From: Omphalotus guepiniiformis
Lineage: Eukaryota; Basidiomycota; Agaricomycetes; Agaricales; Omphalotaceae
NCBI GenBank assembly: GCA_028554645.1
Contig: JAQOOI010000018.1
Location: forward strand, 434,001-498,000
Length of the DNA stretch: 64,000 nt
Direction of reading: 5' to 3'
Part shown: positions 47,555 to 58,798 of the stretch, piece after piece
Layout: each line of letters opens with the position of its first letter
Position numbering within the stretch: position 1 is the stretch's first letter
Notes under the pieces: model-generated
The model's database searches: none
What the model saw: the letters and a program-made list of their open reading frames with translations, nothing else
Told to the model about the DNA's origin: nothing
Made by a program: the position numbers and the translations under genes

Positions 47555-49451
47555 ATGGCTTCTACAATGAATGCGCATATATATAACTTTAGCGCCGAGT
47601 CTGCTGGGGGAGACCAGGATCTTCATCACTCAGACCCGAAGACTTCGTCACTGTTCAGTGAGTTATGTGAGGCTTGATTTTCAATGGGAATTTCTAATGA
47701 TATATGATCTACACAAGCCGTATGTGTGCAATCAATCTCAGACAATCGTCAATTCGGCAGTCCATGGCCCTATTCTCCACATCTTCTCCCTCCCCCCGGC
47801 GACCCATCATTACCAGCCAATAGTCGCTATGCTTTACTTCTGCTTTCTGCGAGAGAAGGTTATCCATTATGGATTCCTGAACCAAACCGACGCCTACTCG
47901 AGGAATGTCGTCGTGACGGCGTTCAGATTGGGGACGTTGGTATCATACGACCGGACGGTTTTTTCGATTATCTCTTCAACATTCGTTTTCCGCGGGATCA
48001 TCCTATGAATTCCGGAGGAGTTCCAGATGGGTTTTTGCCGATCAAAGTCAATGATAGTGACTTGACTGAGGTGGACCCATACCATGACCATGATGGGCAT
48101 GTAGCTGGACGGTTTATTACCAAACGGTTTTTAAACGCAGATGGATTTGGCACTAGTCGCTCTGAGTGAGTTATGATCATGCTTTATCTTATCCTTTCAA
48201 GTACCTGATCCGCTGTAATCCTGCAAGCTCCCGAGCGTACGAATTTCGGTCGTCAAATTCTGAAGGCGCTATTCTGATGCTCCCCGAAGGCAGTAAACGC
48301 GTGGATCTCGAGAACAAAAAACTATTTCGACAATACGCCAAACGCAATGTCTCTCAGTGGTTTACGTATGTGGAGGACGTGCGAGGACGCGAGTCCAAGG
48401 ATTTATCGTTGTATATAATCACTGGTTGTGACAAGGCATCCTCTTGGGGTGTTGCTTCGTTCTTCAAACCTCATCAGGAACACCAGGTTTCTCTTGTATT
48501 TGATATCAATGGCGCTACAGGTGTGAATACATGGCGCACGGATCGCCATTCAACCACCCGGTCTGGGCCTAGGCCACGTCCCGGAGATCCTGTGGTTTCT
48601 CACCAGCCACCAAATCAGTGTGTTTTTCTTCGGGGATTCAAGCTGCACAGACGACAAGTTTCAAAAGTTGATCGACAATCCCACTCAGTACAACCCAGAG
48701 TTGAACCTTTCCAAAGTGGAAGCCATACACCGTCTTTTGAATCTCCAAGCTCGTCTATTCAATCACCTTTTTCTGCTTCAAGTCAGAACTACGGAAGCCA
48801 GATTCACGACTCGGGAAACAGGGAAATTGTCAACGGTAACATTGCCCATGAGCTTAGCCCCAGCCCTTCTACCGTAGGTTCTGTCTTGATATATGCTACA
48901 TAATCGCCTCCTGACTGACTTCCACGTTGCAGCCATATCATCCTTGTGATACAATAAACAATTTTATGCTAGATATCCTGTCTCGGTCCTTCACAGATAC
49001 CTCTGGTACTTTCTTCGCACTTTCCCATGACGATGACTGGCGGTCTGTTTTTAACGAGGCAAGCATCCTCCATGAGCGCAAGATCTTGTTGGGCTGACGT
49101 TAGACTGATAGGCCGACGTAACTTTCCCTAGTGAACAAGAAATGATCAGACGGATATGCTCGAAATTAAAATTCGTTGTGGACGGCGGTATGCCTCTCAA
49201 TAGCTTCTCACTATTCACCAGAAGTGTTCTCAATCATGTCATGTATACATAGGTACCATATACCCCGAGTATCTCGATGAAAGTATGTTGAGGAACAACA
49301 CGTCCCCTCTATATACGTCACCCGCCGACTTGACAGCTCGCATACTCGTCCTGCTTACCTGTCCGATCATTACTTGCCAAGAACAGTTTTCAGAACAAGC
49401 ATTGCTGCTAAGTTTGTCTTTTCATACCCCCTCTATAGTACATCAGACTGA
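47555..49451 (+). CDS. Agaricomycete-specific protein of unknown function
   Basis: I recognise the family, common in mushroom genomes, but no function is known. Predicted exons: 47555-47657, 47742-48165, 48228-48873, 48933-49058, 49112-49187, 49253-49268, 49337-49451 (501 residues). Family blocks: RYALLLLSAREGYPLWIPEP, GVQIGDVGIIRPDGFFDYLF, RFPRDHPMNSGGVPDGF, EFRSSNSEGAILMLPEG, RGRESKDLSLYIITGCDKAS, SWGVASFF, NQCVFLRGFK, then PYHPCDTINNFMLD, FALSHDDDWRSVF and PSEQEMIRRICSK. A Ser-rich linker lies between NQCVFLRGFK and PYHP. The fourth intron has the donor GAG|GCAAGC (GC-AG). The last two exons are the least certain: ending in the 49253 exon is also possible. The start is the ATG at 47555, whose exon joins in phase to NNRQFGSPWP. 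Confidence 0.65.
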
Positions 49452-49515
49452 TTACGATGAAGCTCATATGCAGCAGCGGCATGATGTTGTACATGGCACA
49501 TCAGCAAGAGTCCCG

Positions 49516-52500
49516 ATGTCTGCAGCTAAAGCTTCGTCGGCATCATCTGCAACACCTACTTCCTCGAACCAACCAGAGAAGAAGAAGCGAAGAGGTGGCA
49601 TTGCTGCTCTCTCCTGTGCTGAGTGTCGGAGGTACGAAGTTCGACGACGCTTTTGTTCTGGGTCTCTCACTGATTGTTACCTTTAGGCTGAAGCTCAAGT
49701 ACGTCGTTAAACTCACGAGTAAATCTTCTTATAAACGAAATTTTCAATTCAGATGCAGTCGTGTCTTTCCATGCACGCACGTATCTTGTTTCCTCTCTTG
49801 CGTTGAACGAACTCATATACTCATCTATTTTCGCAGTGGCTGTGTGAAAAAAGGTGGGCTTTGGAACACAAGTGCAAGTAGGAACACAATCTGATGGGCA
49901 TTGACCAGGTTGCGCTGCTATATGTCCGGATGGTGAGCAGGACCAAGTTTTTCCGATGGATCGAGTTTGACGCTGCAGACTAGGCTCGTTGACCACTGGG
50001 AAGGGTAACCGGTAAGCTAAAATCTGGGACTTTTGTGTCAGCAACGTTTACAGGCTATCAGATTCGTCCTCGCTAACACGGATATTCTGCAAGAAAAGAT
50101 CAATGAGCTCTCAGCACGCGCCCGATTACTGGAGGAAGCTCTAGCCAAGTCACATAGTATTACTTCTCCTCAGCCCCATCCTTTGTTGAGTGAGGATCTC
50201 CTGCGAATCAAACTTCCTCTAGATCGAGAATCGCCAGAACCTCCGCCGGCTCCACCCCAGCTCCAACAAGAGAAAGAGGAAGAGCAAGATGCAGATGCTA
50301 TGGAAGTGTTTAGATTGTCGTTAGGCTCGCTGTAAGTGGGTTCAAATTTCATTGATATGCATATGTGTAACACCGGTTTCTTAGAGCAATTGAAGATGGT
50401 GGTCGGTCGACATTTTTTGGGCAAACGGCTAACGCGTGGGTGAGTCCATGCTGCGCCTTTAGGTTTCACGTCACGTCGTTTCTTATACTATCTATCTAGT
50501 ATCTTCTAGGGGTGAGTGCAATCAATCGCCTAGTGACAGTGATGATGACATCCTCTTCCTAGAATGAATACAGTACGGATGATGACCAGAGACCCCTGAG
50601 CTCCGGCATTCCTCAACTATCTGATATTCCTTGGCTTTCTCATTCTTTTCCTTTTACAACACCTGTGGATAAGTCTGTGCGGGGTACTCTGATAGGTCTT
50701 CTACCAAAAAGTTCCGTCGCTCGACGTCTCTGCGACATCTATTATCGACATGGTGCTTGGCAGTGTGTCTCTCTCTCCCGCTCTGCCCTAGCATCCACTG
50801 ATTTTCTTCAGATACACTCCGATTTCTGAGATTGACTTCTACGACTACGTATTTCGACCTGTGTATGACTTTGACACCCTGGACTCTGATCCTGTGGGAT
50901 CTCACGGTTTGGCGATACTATTCATGATTCTCGCACTGGGTGTATTGCTCGATTTGGAACGACCATCTCATTCACCGGAAGCTAAGCAGTACTATTTGTT
51001 GGGACGAGCAGCTCTCGCCTTGGATCCTGTGTTTGAGAATCATTCGCTCTCGACTATACAGGCTTTGGTCTGTCCTCCTTGATCGCACGCTTGCAAGATT
51101 TAATCAGATTCTATAGGTTCTCATGTGTCATTATATGCTTCTCGATAACATACAAGATCCTAGGTGGCCTACGATGGGATTGGCAGTAAAATTGACGCAA
51201 CGAGTTCGTGGGTTGTTCTCTTCTTTCGTGTAGTGGCTGACACGTCCCACTAGGCTGGGCTTCGTAGGTCCCTTTTAGTATCTATCGGAATCATGGTGAA
51301 TTGATGCCTCTTTCAAGACCGTGATGCTAGTGCTTGGAACTTGAATGCTGATGAAACATATCGCCGCCGTTGCTTGTTCTGGGAAACTTTTTCTTATGAC
51401 GTGTTGCAGGCAAGCCAGGCTGATTTTTACTGTCCCGTGAGACGACTCGATGACGACTTTCTGCAGAGCTTCACGTATGGTAGACCGCCTTCGTTTTCAA
51501 TAACCCATATTGACACCAAGAAGCCTCACGAGACCACAAAGAATGCTGACGGAGAGGTTGAAATGACATGTATGATTTTCACTGATGCCAACGAGAAAAT
51601 ACCTACCCTTGTTCCACATATGCTGCATGGAAACATGGGTTTGTTTCCGACTGCCTCGTCATTGTCCTGAACAAGGCGTTCAGTGTACACCCGCTCGGCC
51701 ACAGCAGGGTAATGGAATTAGATCAGCTTATCCGATCGTACTATGTTCCTCCAAGCTTACGAGTTCCTGGTTTTGGTGGAGCAAGGGATCTAGATGTTCT
51801 CCCTCCCAGTCTTGAGCTTAGCATGGAGAGGCACTTCGTCGTTTCGTTGAAAGAAATCAGTGTGTTGCCGTTGCCCATTCAACGTTGAATACTTCGTGAC
51901 TGATGAGCTTTCCTAGCACTTTTCTATATGCACCGAGGTTTTTTCGCCAAAGCCATGGAAGAGAACCCGGAAAATCCTCTTGCCAGTAAATACGGATCCT
52001 CCGTTACAGCGACCTTCAATTCTGCATGTATATGCGTTGCTTTGATGACCAATTTATTCAGGCTCCAGCCTGGTGTTACGCAGCGCAATTGGTATTTTTT
52101 CAACAATCTCTTCTCGTGTGCGGTGCGTGATCTTCTTGTCCCTCGGAACGGGCCAGGTCTAAACCAACACTAATAGGTTGTCCTGGGGTCGATTGCTTGT
52201 AAACCCCAATTGAGTATAGCTCCAACTGCACTTGCATATCTGGAATACGGGTATGATCTATTCAGTTCCACTACAGAAGAAGCACGAAAAGGAATCCTGG
52301 TAATAATTGATTTGCCGTCCTATGCAGCTGCACTAATGACCAAGCAGGTAGTACTAAAGAATTTGAAAGAGAAGGCTCGCGACATTCTTACCAAACATCT
52401 TGGCAATCCTTTACCAGGAGTTGGAGCACCCCCGCTGATGCCCGTCAAAACTGAAGAAGACGATTCTGGGGTGAACGCAGTCCTTCTAATGCAGCCACAA

Positions 52501-52977
52501 CCCTCGTCTAGTAGAGTGACTGCACCTACCGATCCACATCCTGAATCTTCCTACGCCTGGCCTCCAAATGCGCCAGAGTCCGCATATCATCACACGTATT
52601 CGAGCTCGGTACCTGTATCCTCTTACCACAATGTGGCACCATCGATATCACTGCCAGAAGCTGAACAGTCAACGGCTTATACACCCGAGATACATCAGTT
52701 CCCCATAGATCAGTCTCCTGTACATCCTTCCCATCCAAATCTACAGCACCTGCAACATCACAATTCCTCCCTTGTCTCGAATGTTCCGCCTTACACTCCA
52801 CATGGTGTAGTGGCAATGGACTCAAGTATTGCGGGCTATCAGTACTACGACTATCAGGCCTCAGGTAGCGAGATGCAACCTTTCAACGAGTATCAACCTG
52901 GATATGATAGCTCTGGGGACTTCATCATGCCCATGCAAGATGACTCTTGGCAGAACTTTATGGCACAATATAGATAG
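49516..52977 (+). CDS. Zn2Cys6 transcription factor with fungal-specific MHR domain (2)
   Basis: Nuclear regulator. MSAAKASSASSATPTSS leads to KKKRRGGIAALSCAECRRLKLKC in pieces across three short introns, then SRVFPC, TGC, VKKGC, AAICPDG, a zinc cluster followed by the SLTTGKG and FVLANTDILQEKINELSAR coiled-coil dimerisation region of its family. SSHPLL-like HPLLSEDLLRIK precedes the MHR: LSDIPWLSHSFPF, RRLCDIYYRHGAWQYTPIS, FDTLDSDPVGSHGLAILFM, YYLLGRAALALDP, SLSTIQALVLMCHYML and RCLFWETFSYDVLQ. The C-terminus is Ser/Pro/Tyr/Gln-rich, probably an activation region. The exon ending VFPC appears to need another GC donor (AC|GCACGT near 49770). Many short introns; full boundaries were not fixed. 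Confidence 0.85.
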
Positions 52978-53304
52978 CTCTTTTCCTTCTCTGCTATTGA
53001 TGATCTTTCTTGGCACACGTTACCTTTTTCTGCGAGCATCGTTTCAACCGCACTCTGTCACGACTGATATTCAAAACTAATGTACAATCTACAAAGTAAC
53101 CTGTTAGTTAATCCCGGTGTAGCTTGTAATAGAAGCTCAGAATGAAAAGTGTAGAATTCATAGCTTTGCGCTGGTCTGCTTCTCAATCAAGGTGGCTTCA
53201 CATCCCAGGACGAAACATCAATCCGACCCAGTCTTTACAATGGTTCAATATTATCTTGGTAGTCATGAAAGTGCACATAACAGAAACATTGATACAGTAT
53301 GCAA
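52978..53304. other. Convergent 3' flanks, Zn2Cys6 regulator 2 and ribosomal P2
   Basis: 327 bp without a gene, between converging transcripts. Confidence 0.5.
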
Positions 53305-53704
53305 CTAATCGAACAGACCGAAGCCCATGTCGTCGTCGGACTCCTCCTAGAATACACCGAAACAGAATGAAATTCAAATCTGTGAAGAATGGGGACAGGC
53401 GAACCTTCTCTTCCTCTTTCTTCTCTTCTTCCTTTTCTGCAGCGGCAGGGGCGGCACCACCAGCAGCAGGAGCAGCACCACCAGAGGCAGCGGCAGCACC
53501 ACCAGCAGGAACGGAAGAAAGCTTGCCAGAACCTTCAACGATGAGTGTGTTGACGTCCTTGCCTTCAAGCTCGGAGATCAACTTGTCGAGACGTTCATCG
53601 TCGGCCTCAATACCGACAGCCGAGAGCACCTTCTTGACGTCAGCAGCAGAGGGGGAAGCGTTTCCACCGATCTGGAGGAGTAGGTAGGCAGCAATATGAC
53701 GCAT
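53305..53704 (-). CDS. RPP2: 60S acidic ribosomal protein P2
   Basis: Stalk protein of the cytosolic large ribosomal subunit that recruits elongation factors. Exons 53405-53704 and 53305-53346 encode 113 residues. The N-terminal dimerisation domain is [19 protein letters not shown] with [20 protein letters not shown], followed by an Ala/Gly-rich hinge ([17 protein letters not shown]). The C-terminus ([13 protein letters not shown]) is the universal P-stalk factor-binding tail and comes entirely from the short second exon; without splicing it would be lost. The gene is divergent from ribosomal protein S15. Confidence 0.96.
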
Positions 53705-54108
53705 CTAAGAAAACTATCAGATGAGAATACGCGAACTGGATAACTTTTCAATCGTACTTTGAGTAATTTAGTGGGTGAAAAAGTTTATGTAGATGGGTAA
53801 CGGGCAGCCACGGATCGCTGCAGAGCGTGATTGAGAGACTTACAGGATGATTCAGACAGGAAACTCACCCTTTAATCCTCGATGGGAAGACCTGTGGATT
53901 CTATCCGAAAGATTTTTGACTTGGAATGAGCAGTAATCAAATCATCAGACGGTACCGGCATAGCAACTGTACAGTCGCACGTGATCTTAGAGTTTCAGCC
54001 ACCCAACGGACAGAGCACGTTTGACACTCCGCTTGAAAATTATCGCATTCACCCTAGAGAAGGTCCTTCGCTGATTATTCGAAAACAGCCGTACGCAAGA
54101 CTTTCAAG
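53705..54108. promoter_or_regulatory. Shared divergent promoter region of ribosomal P2 and S15
   Basis: 404 bp between the start codons of two cytosolic ribosomal protein genes transcribed in opposite directions. The pairing suggests co-regulation with other ribosomal protein genes, but I did not identify a specific regulator site. Confidence 0.55.
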
Positions 54109-54984
54109 ATGGTGCGTGCAATTCCCGACGCTGTTGTAACCTTTCGGATGGTGGTGCTGATAGTAAGGATTATGTTTCTTAGGCCGAAGTCACCGACCCC
54201 GCTGTTGCCGCCGAGATGAAAAAAAGGAGAACGTTCAGGACGTTCTCGTACCGTGGTGTTGAGCTTGACAAGCTCCTGGATTTGTCTAATGACGATGTAC
54301 GTTTCAGTAATTTTGGATATAGTCTTAAGACTAATTGTTTGCTTGACCCTCACAATCTTTCCCTCCCACTCGATCAATAATTTCGCAATAGTTTGTTGAC
54401 CTTGTCCACGCCCGTGCTCGCCGTCGCTTCCAACGCGGTCTCAAGCGTCGCCCTATGGGTCTGATCAAGAAGCTCCGCAAGGCCAAGAAGGAGGCACCGC
54501 CAAATGAGAAGCCTGCTGTAGTGAAAACCCACTTACGAGACATGATCATCGTGCCGGAGATGATTGGGAGCGTTGTTGGAATCTACAACGGCAAAGTGCG
54601 TACATGTCGTGACGTTTTGTAGTCTCTCGTTGATGATGTATCTGTCAGGTCTTCAACTCTGTCGAAATCAAGCCCGAGATGACTGGTCACTACCTGGGCG
54701 AATTCTCGTGCTCTTACAAGCCTGTCAGGCACGGTCGCCCTGGTGTAAGTTCCCCTTGCATAACTTATACACTAGATACTGACGTTGACTAATTGCTAGA
54801 TTGGTGCCACACACTGTAAGTACACGCTTCGGAGTATCGCTCTGAAATTGTGCAATGCTGACTGGACTGGCCTTTTCGCCCTTCTTCTCCATCTGAACAG
54901 CTTCCCGATTGTATGCTTCCAGTCTCCTTTTCCGCAATTTTCTGTGCTGATTGCTCTTTCTTTTTCAGCATCCCTCTGAAGTAA
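54109..54984 (+). CDS. RPS15: 40S ribosomal protein S15 (uS19)
   Basis: Component of the head of the small cytosolic subunit, with a C-terminal tail near the decoding centre. Seven exons: 54109-54111 (only the ATG), 54183-54296, 54392-54595, 54649-54744, 54800-54815, 54901-54910 (10 nt) and 54969-54984, giving 152 residues. Sequence matches the family throughout: [113 protein letters not shown] and the end IPLK. The final THSSRFIPLK is assembled from three exons and requires the 10 nt microexon. Confidence 0.96.
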
Positions 54985-55239
54985 ACGTTGGAAGTCGTTT
55001 CGCTTTCTCTGCGTTGTATTTCTTATGTTATGACGACTACGCTACACCGCATGTCCCTTTCACAAAAATATTACCATGCGTCCTCTATGCAGCTATATAC
55101 ATGCACGTCTTCATAATGGGAGTTCGTATGGGCGTTGAACTGAGCACCAGTGATGCCACATGGACGAGAGGCGTCAAAGTAATGAATAACATCCGCTTAG
55201 CTGCCACATCCTTTGGTAATTACATATGCAAGGTGCAAG

Positions 55240-56916
55240 TTATGATTCTTCGTCCACCCATGGTCTGATGTAGCCATCCTGCGAGTGAAGTGCACGAAGC
55301 CCTGACATTGTGTACCCTATCTGAATATCCAGCCCTTCCTTCCTCAACGCCTCCAATGTCATACTAAGATCCTCCTGCGCAACTCGACAAAAAGTCACTT
55401 GCAACGATTTCAATCTTTGCAATCCAGGATGACGATGGTCAATTCTTGCTTGTGCAAGATTGAGTACGGCCGACTCTGTTATGGCGTCGCCATAAGGGAA
55501 GGTGATGTGTTGCAACAGGGGGCATAGTGGAACAGGTGCGGTCTTTGAAGGTGTGAGTAAAGCGAGATGTGAGTCCGTGAGTGATGCATATACACGCCTC
55601 CGTATGTCAAATACCACCAAAGACACAAGACGGGGGACCGATTGCAGACATTTTATGAAGGCTTCGAGAGAAATTGGCAGGACCATTGTCAGAGATTCGA
55701 GGTGATCTAAAGCTGAAAGGGACAGGAAGGGAACACGATACCACACAGGAAAAGAATGTATCTGGCGAGCAAAAATTGCAAGGCTCTTCAACATGGGAAC
55801 ATCAAGACTCTTGAAAAATTCTTCGGTAAGCACTTCTGCAGAGCTCGATAGACTGCTTCTAATCACAATATGCAATTTAAGTTCTCGCAACGCCGGCAGG
55901 TATACTCTTGGTCTGCTACGAAGGTTCACGGAAGTTGCGTGTGTGGGAAGGATGGAAAGACAACACATCTGCAGTTTGGGCAAACTCTGCAAGATGGAAA
56001 GTGCTCTGTCGGTTGAGTAGGCGTACCCGACTGAACTGGAAGGAATAGTTCTCAAAGTCAGTTCTGTAAGACTACCCCATGCAGAGGGATTCTCAACGAC
56101 TGTACCGCCCACGAACAGCCCAAGTTTCTTCAAGGTCGCCGCACAAAGCAACTGGTTCAGGGAACAAGACTCGGTTGAAGACAAGAGACGTTGGACGGTC
56201 ACATCCTCGCTGCGGCAGGTAATCAAGATCTCCTCAAGCTGAGGGACATCTTCTGCCTTCAATAAATGCAAAGACCGTATGAATATCTTGCCAATGTTCA
56301 GTTGAATTCGTCGCCACCGTGCGGACAAAGTCTTCAAGTGGTCAAGGATAGGAAGGTAGCGAAACTCAGTATCGGACCCAGCAAATTTTTGTAAATTTTC
56401 CGTATTGAATGAAATTGATAGTGGTAAGGCTCCCGATCTCTCGAGCCACCTCTTTGTTCCATCCGTCCAGAGTTGAGAGCAGCCAGGAACCTTCCAGTCG
56501 GTGTAGTTCATAGAGGGATATAGATGAATATTGCACCACAGGTTCGGAGAATTGAGGGCAACATTTTTCCAGCGACGGCATATCACGGTTAGGAGCAACG
56601 GCGCCTCATCCTGGTATGGCGCAGGGATCCGATCGTCTGGGAGACAATGGGAAAAAATCCTAGAGAGCATCTCTGTAGGAAGCCGACAAATTGACGCTTC
56701 ACGGGAATTCCTGTATTCTCGTACCGATGCGCTCTCACTGTCAGTCGAGAAATTGTGGGAGTGCGGCGGGATGCGAGCAGCCTCATCATTCAGCAATGAG
56801 CTTTTCGACGGAGGAAGAGTCTGCATTTGGCTTTCATCTCGTAATATCGTAGCGCAGCTCCTCTCAGAGGGAAAGAGAGTCGTAGATGTCATGGCAGCTT
56901 GAATGATGTCGAGCAC
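55240..56916 (-). CDS. F-box domain protein
   Basis: Single-exon minus-strand gene of 558 codons; a second ATG at 56892 (MTSTTLFPSERS) is an alternative start. An F-box at about residues 75-115 (ICRLPTEMLSRIFSHCLP, then LLLTVICRRWKNVALNSPNL) is the usual Skp1-binding motif of SCF ubiquitin ligases. The remainder has leucine-rich-like segments (LTELTLRTIPSS, LPALRELKLHI, LDHLESLTMVLP), as in the many mushroom F-box proteins, probably the substrate-binding part. Target unknown. It is divergent from the mitochondrial S19 gene. Confidence 0.85.
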   Translation of the reverse strand: MLDIIQAAMTSTTLFPSERSCATILRDESQMQTLPPSKSSLLNDEAARIPPHSHNFSTDSESASVREYRNSREASICRLPTEMLSRIFSHCLPDDRIPAPYQDEAPLLLTVICRRWKNVALNSPNLWCNIHLYPSMNYTDWKVPGCSQLWTDGTKRWLERSGALPLSISFNTENLQKFAGSDTEFRYLPILDHLKTLSARWRRIQLNIGKIFIRSLHLLKAEDVPQLEEILITCRSEDVTVQRLLSSTESCSLNQLLCAATLKKLGLFVGGTVVENPSAWGSLTELTLRTIPSSSVGYAYSTDRALSILQSLPKLQMCCLSILPTHATSVNLRSRPRVYLPALRELKLHIVIRSSLSSSAEVLTEEFFKSLDVPMLKSLAIFARQIHSFPVWYRVPFLSLSALDHLESLTMVLPISLEAFIKCLQSVPRLVSLVVFDIRRRVYASLTDSHLALLTPSKTAPVPLCPLLQHITFPYGDAITESAVLNLAQARIDHRHPGLQRLKSLQVTFCRVAQEDLSMTLEALRKEGLDIQIGYTMSGLRALHSQDGYIRPWVDEES

Positions 56917-57219
56917 CAGGCTAGCTGATGTTCAAAGGATCAAGAGATAACTTTCAGCGCTAGTAGATCAGCGCGAACATTGAGACATCAACCCACAAGG
57001 ATTTGTCGGCAGATGATGACCAAATTGCTGCAGCTACAAACTAACGTACGATTTAAGTGAGCTCAAGAATGGTGAAGACCTAAGAGAACATACGTGGCGT
57101 AGATTTGAGAACGACCTCAGAGGTGCAACGCTTGTTTGCAGATTGATCACATGATCGACTTTCACTGTAAACGCTCCTCGCTCACGCAGTTCTCACTCTC
57201 TTTTTCTCTTTTCTTTTGA
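56917..57219. promoter_or_regulatory. Divergent intergenic region, F-box / mitochondrial S19
   Basis: 303 bp between divergent genes; a pyrimidine-rich tract (57190-57216) sits directly before the S19 start, as often in fungal housekeeping promoters. No gene. Confidence 0.45.
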
Positions 57220-57760
57220 ATGCGGCCTACACTAAGCCTGCTGAAATCAGGACGATCCGCCTGGAAAGGTCAATCTTGATAATGTATTATACTGATGATT
57301 CAAACTCACTCCTACTGGTTTCATTCTCTACTCATATTCGTGTTGGTTTGGCACAATTGCTTAGGACCGTACTTTGTTGCCTTTCCGAATCTCAAGGAGG
57401 CTTTGACTAGCCATGTCGCGATAAAGACTCAGGCTCGGTCATGTACCATCTTACCAAATTTCGTGGGGTACGTCTGTGGAAGTCGTTGGGTGTCTTGCTG
57501 CGCTAATTATTTCATTGTAACTATTTCATGTATAATTTCTATCGCGCTCTTGCTCTCGCCCCCGACGTCATCTCCTACAATTAGGATTAGATTTTTGGTG
57601 CATAATGGCAAGAACTATCTGCCAGTATTAGTCACGCAGGACATGGTTGGGCATAAGCTTGGAGAGTTTGCACATACGAGGAAGGCTTTCTCCTTCAAGT
57701 GAGTCTGCTCTGTTAGATGGACTTCTTACGTTACTGATATTTCTTAGGTCGAAGAAGTAA
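57220..57760 (+). CDS. RSM19: Mitochondrial small ribosomal subunit protein uS19m (RSM19)
   Basis: Short mitochondrial ribosomal protein of the bacterial S19 family. Exons 57220-57268, 57365-57467, 57585-57698 and 57748-57760 encode 92 residues. [20 protein letters not shown] starts the protein; [20 protein letters not shown] and [20 protein letters not shown] are the diagnostic S19 blocks, followed by [11 protein letters not shown]. The S19 signature ([16 protein letters not shown]) is intact. No single open frame shows the whole protein; only splicing does. The last exon is 13 nt including the stop. Confidence 0.92.
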
Positions 57761-58798
57761 ATTAACTATCTATGTTTAATGATTCTAGAGTAAAGCTGTT
57801 ATGCGATCCCGCATTTTGGATTATTGTCAGCGCGTAGGCGGGATCACCACATAACATTCAGCCTACAAACTTGTTCACCGTGCTTATCACCATATTGACA
57901 TGTTAACGTGAATGGTGGAAATTATGCTTCCATGGGCATTTTCTCCTCTTAAAGACCACAATTCCTTCGTAATGAACATACTCTATGCTATCGTCGCCAA
58001 ATAGGTGTCAGCACCAAATACAGAAGCTTCAGGAGTCTTGCAACTTTCTGCCATACACTGGCTCGGGTGGAACATATCTGGGTAATCAAGAGTCCACTAA
58101 ATGAGAAATTGTGGAATCAATCCGTGGCCTTCGAACTCGAGGATGACTTATGGGAGATACGGCGGACTCGACAAAGCGCCGTCAAATGAATGTGTAAGTT
58201 CCCATGGAGCATATACCAACACTATCATCATGTAAATTCACTACGAGAGTTCTTAGGTTTCCGCAAATGCATACTTGTCACCTCGTGCCCTTATGATGTT
58301 TATCTCGGAAGCTGGGAGCAGACGCATATGACAGAAGAAGAGCAATCTGATTTGCTACCCCCACCGAGCCGTGAAGGCCATTGCGCATGTCGGATTGTTT
58401 TAGCATGACATACAACGTGTATACCTTCAAGTCGACTCTGTTCCGATTTTCCCTGGTACAGCGTGCAACCCCTGTTATAATTAGCAATCTCAGGACTGCT
58501 GCACTACATTTAAGGTATGTTCCTACTTCCTCTGGACTGTATTCCAGTACAGATATAGTAGCAGACTCTCAGAGTGTCCCCGTCTTGGTCGCATTCGACT
58601 ACACACCCCCTCTGTGCATTCGTAAGTTTTTCTGCCAGAACATCTTTCATTATTACGGCCGTACTAATTGATCCGTTGTACACCCGCAATTCACAATTCA
58701 CATCCTGCACGGAGGGTTATGTTATATGATGGGTTTGGCGGTATCGGTCAATATATATTTCACCAATACTGATTTCTCTGTTGCTACAGGAGACAACT
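57761..58798. other. About 1 kb intergenic region upstream of the MBOAT gene
   Basis: No gene could be supported; frames of 60-96 codons on both strands have no family resemblance. TATATATT at 58751-58758 is about 45 bp before the acyltransferase ATG and may be its TATA box. Confidence 0.5.

Noticed and set aside
48620..48877. Alternative frame in the agaricomycete-specific gene reading FFFGDSSCTDDKFQKLIDN
   Set aside because: It looks protein-like, but the other frame keeps the family motif NQCVFLRGFK and joins correctly to the next exon (PYHPCDTINN), so this frame was treated as a shadow.
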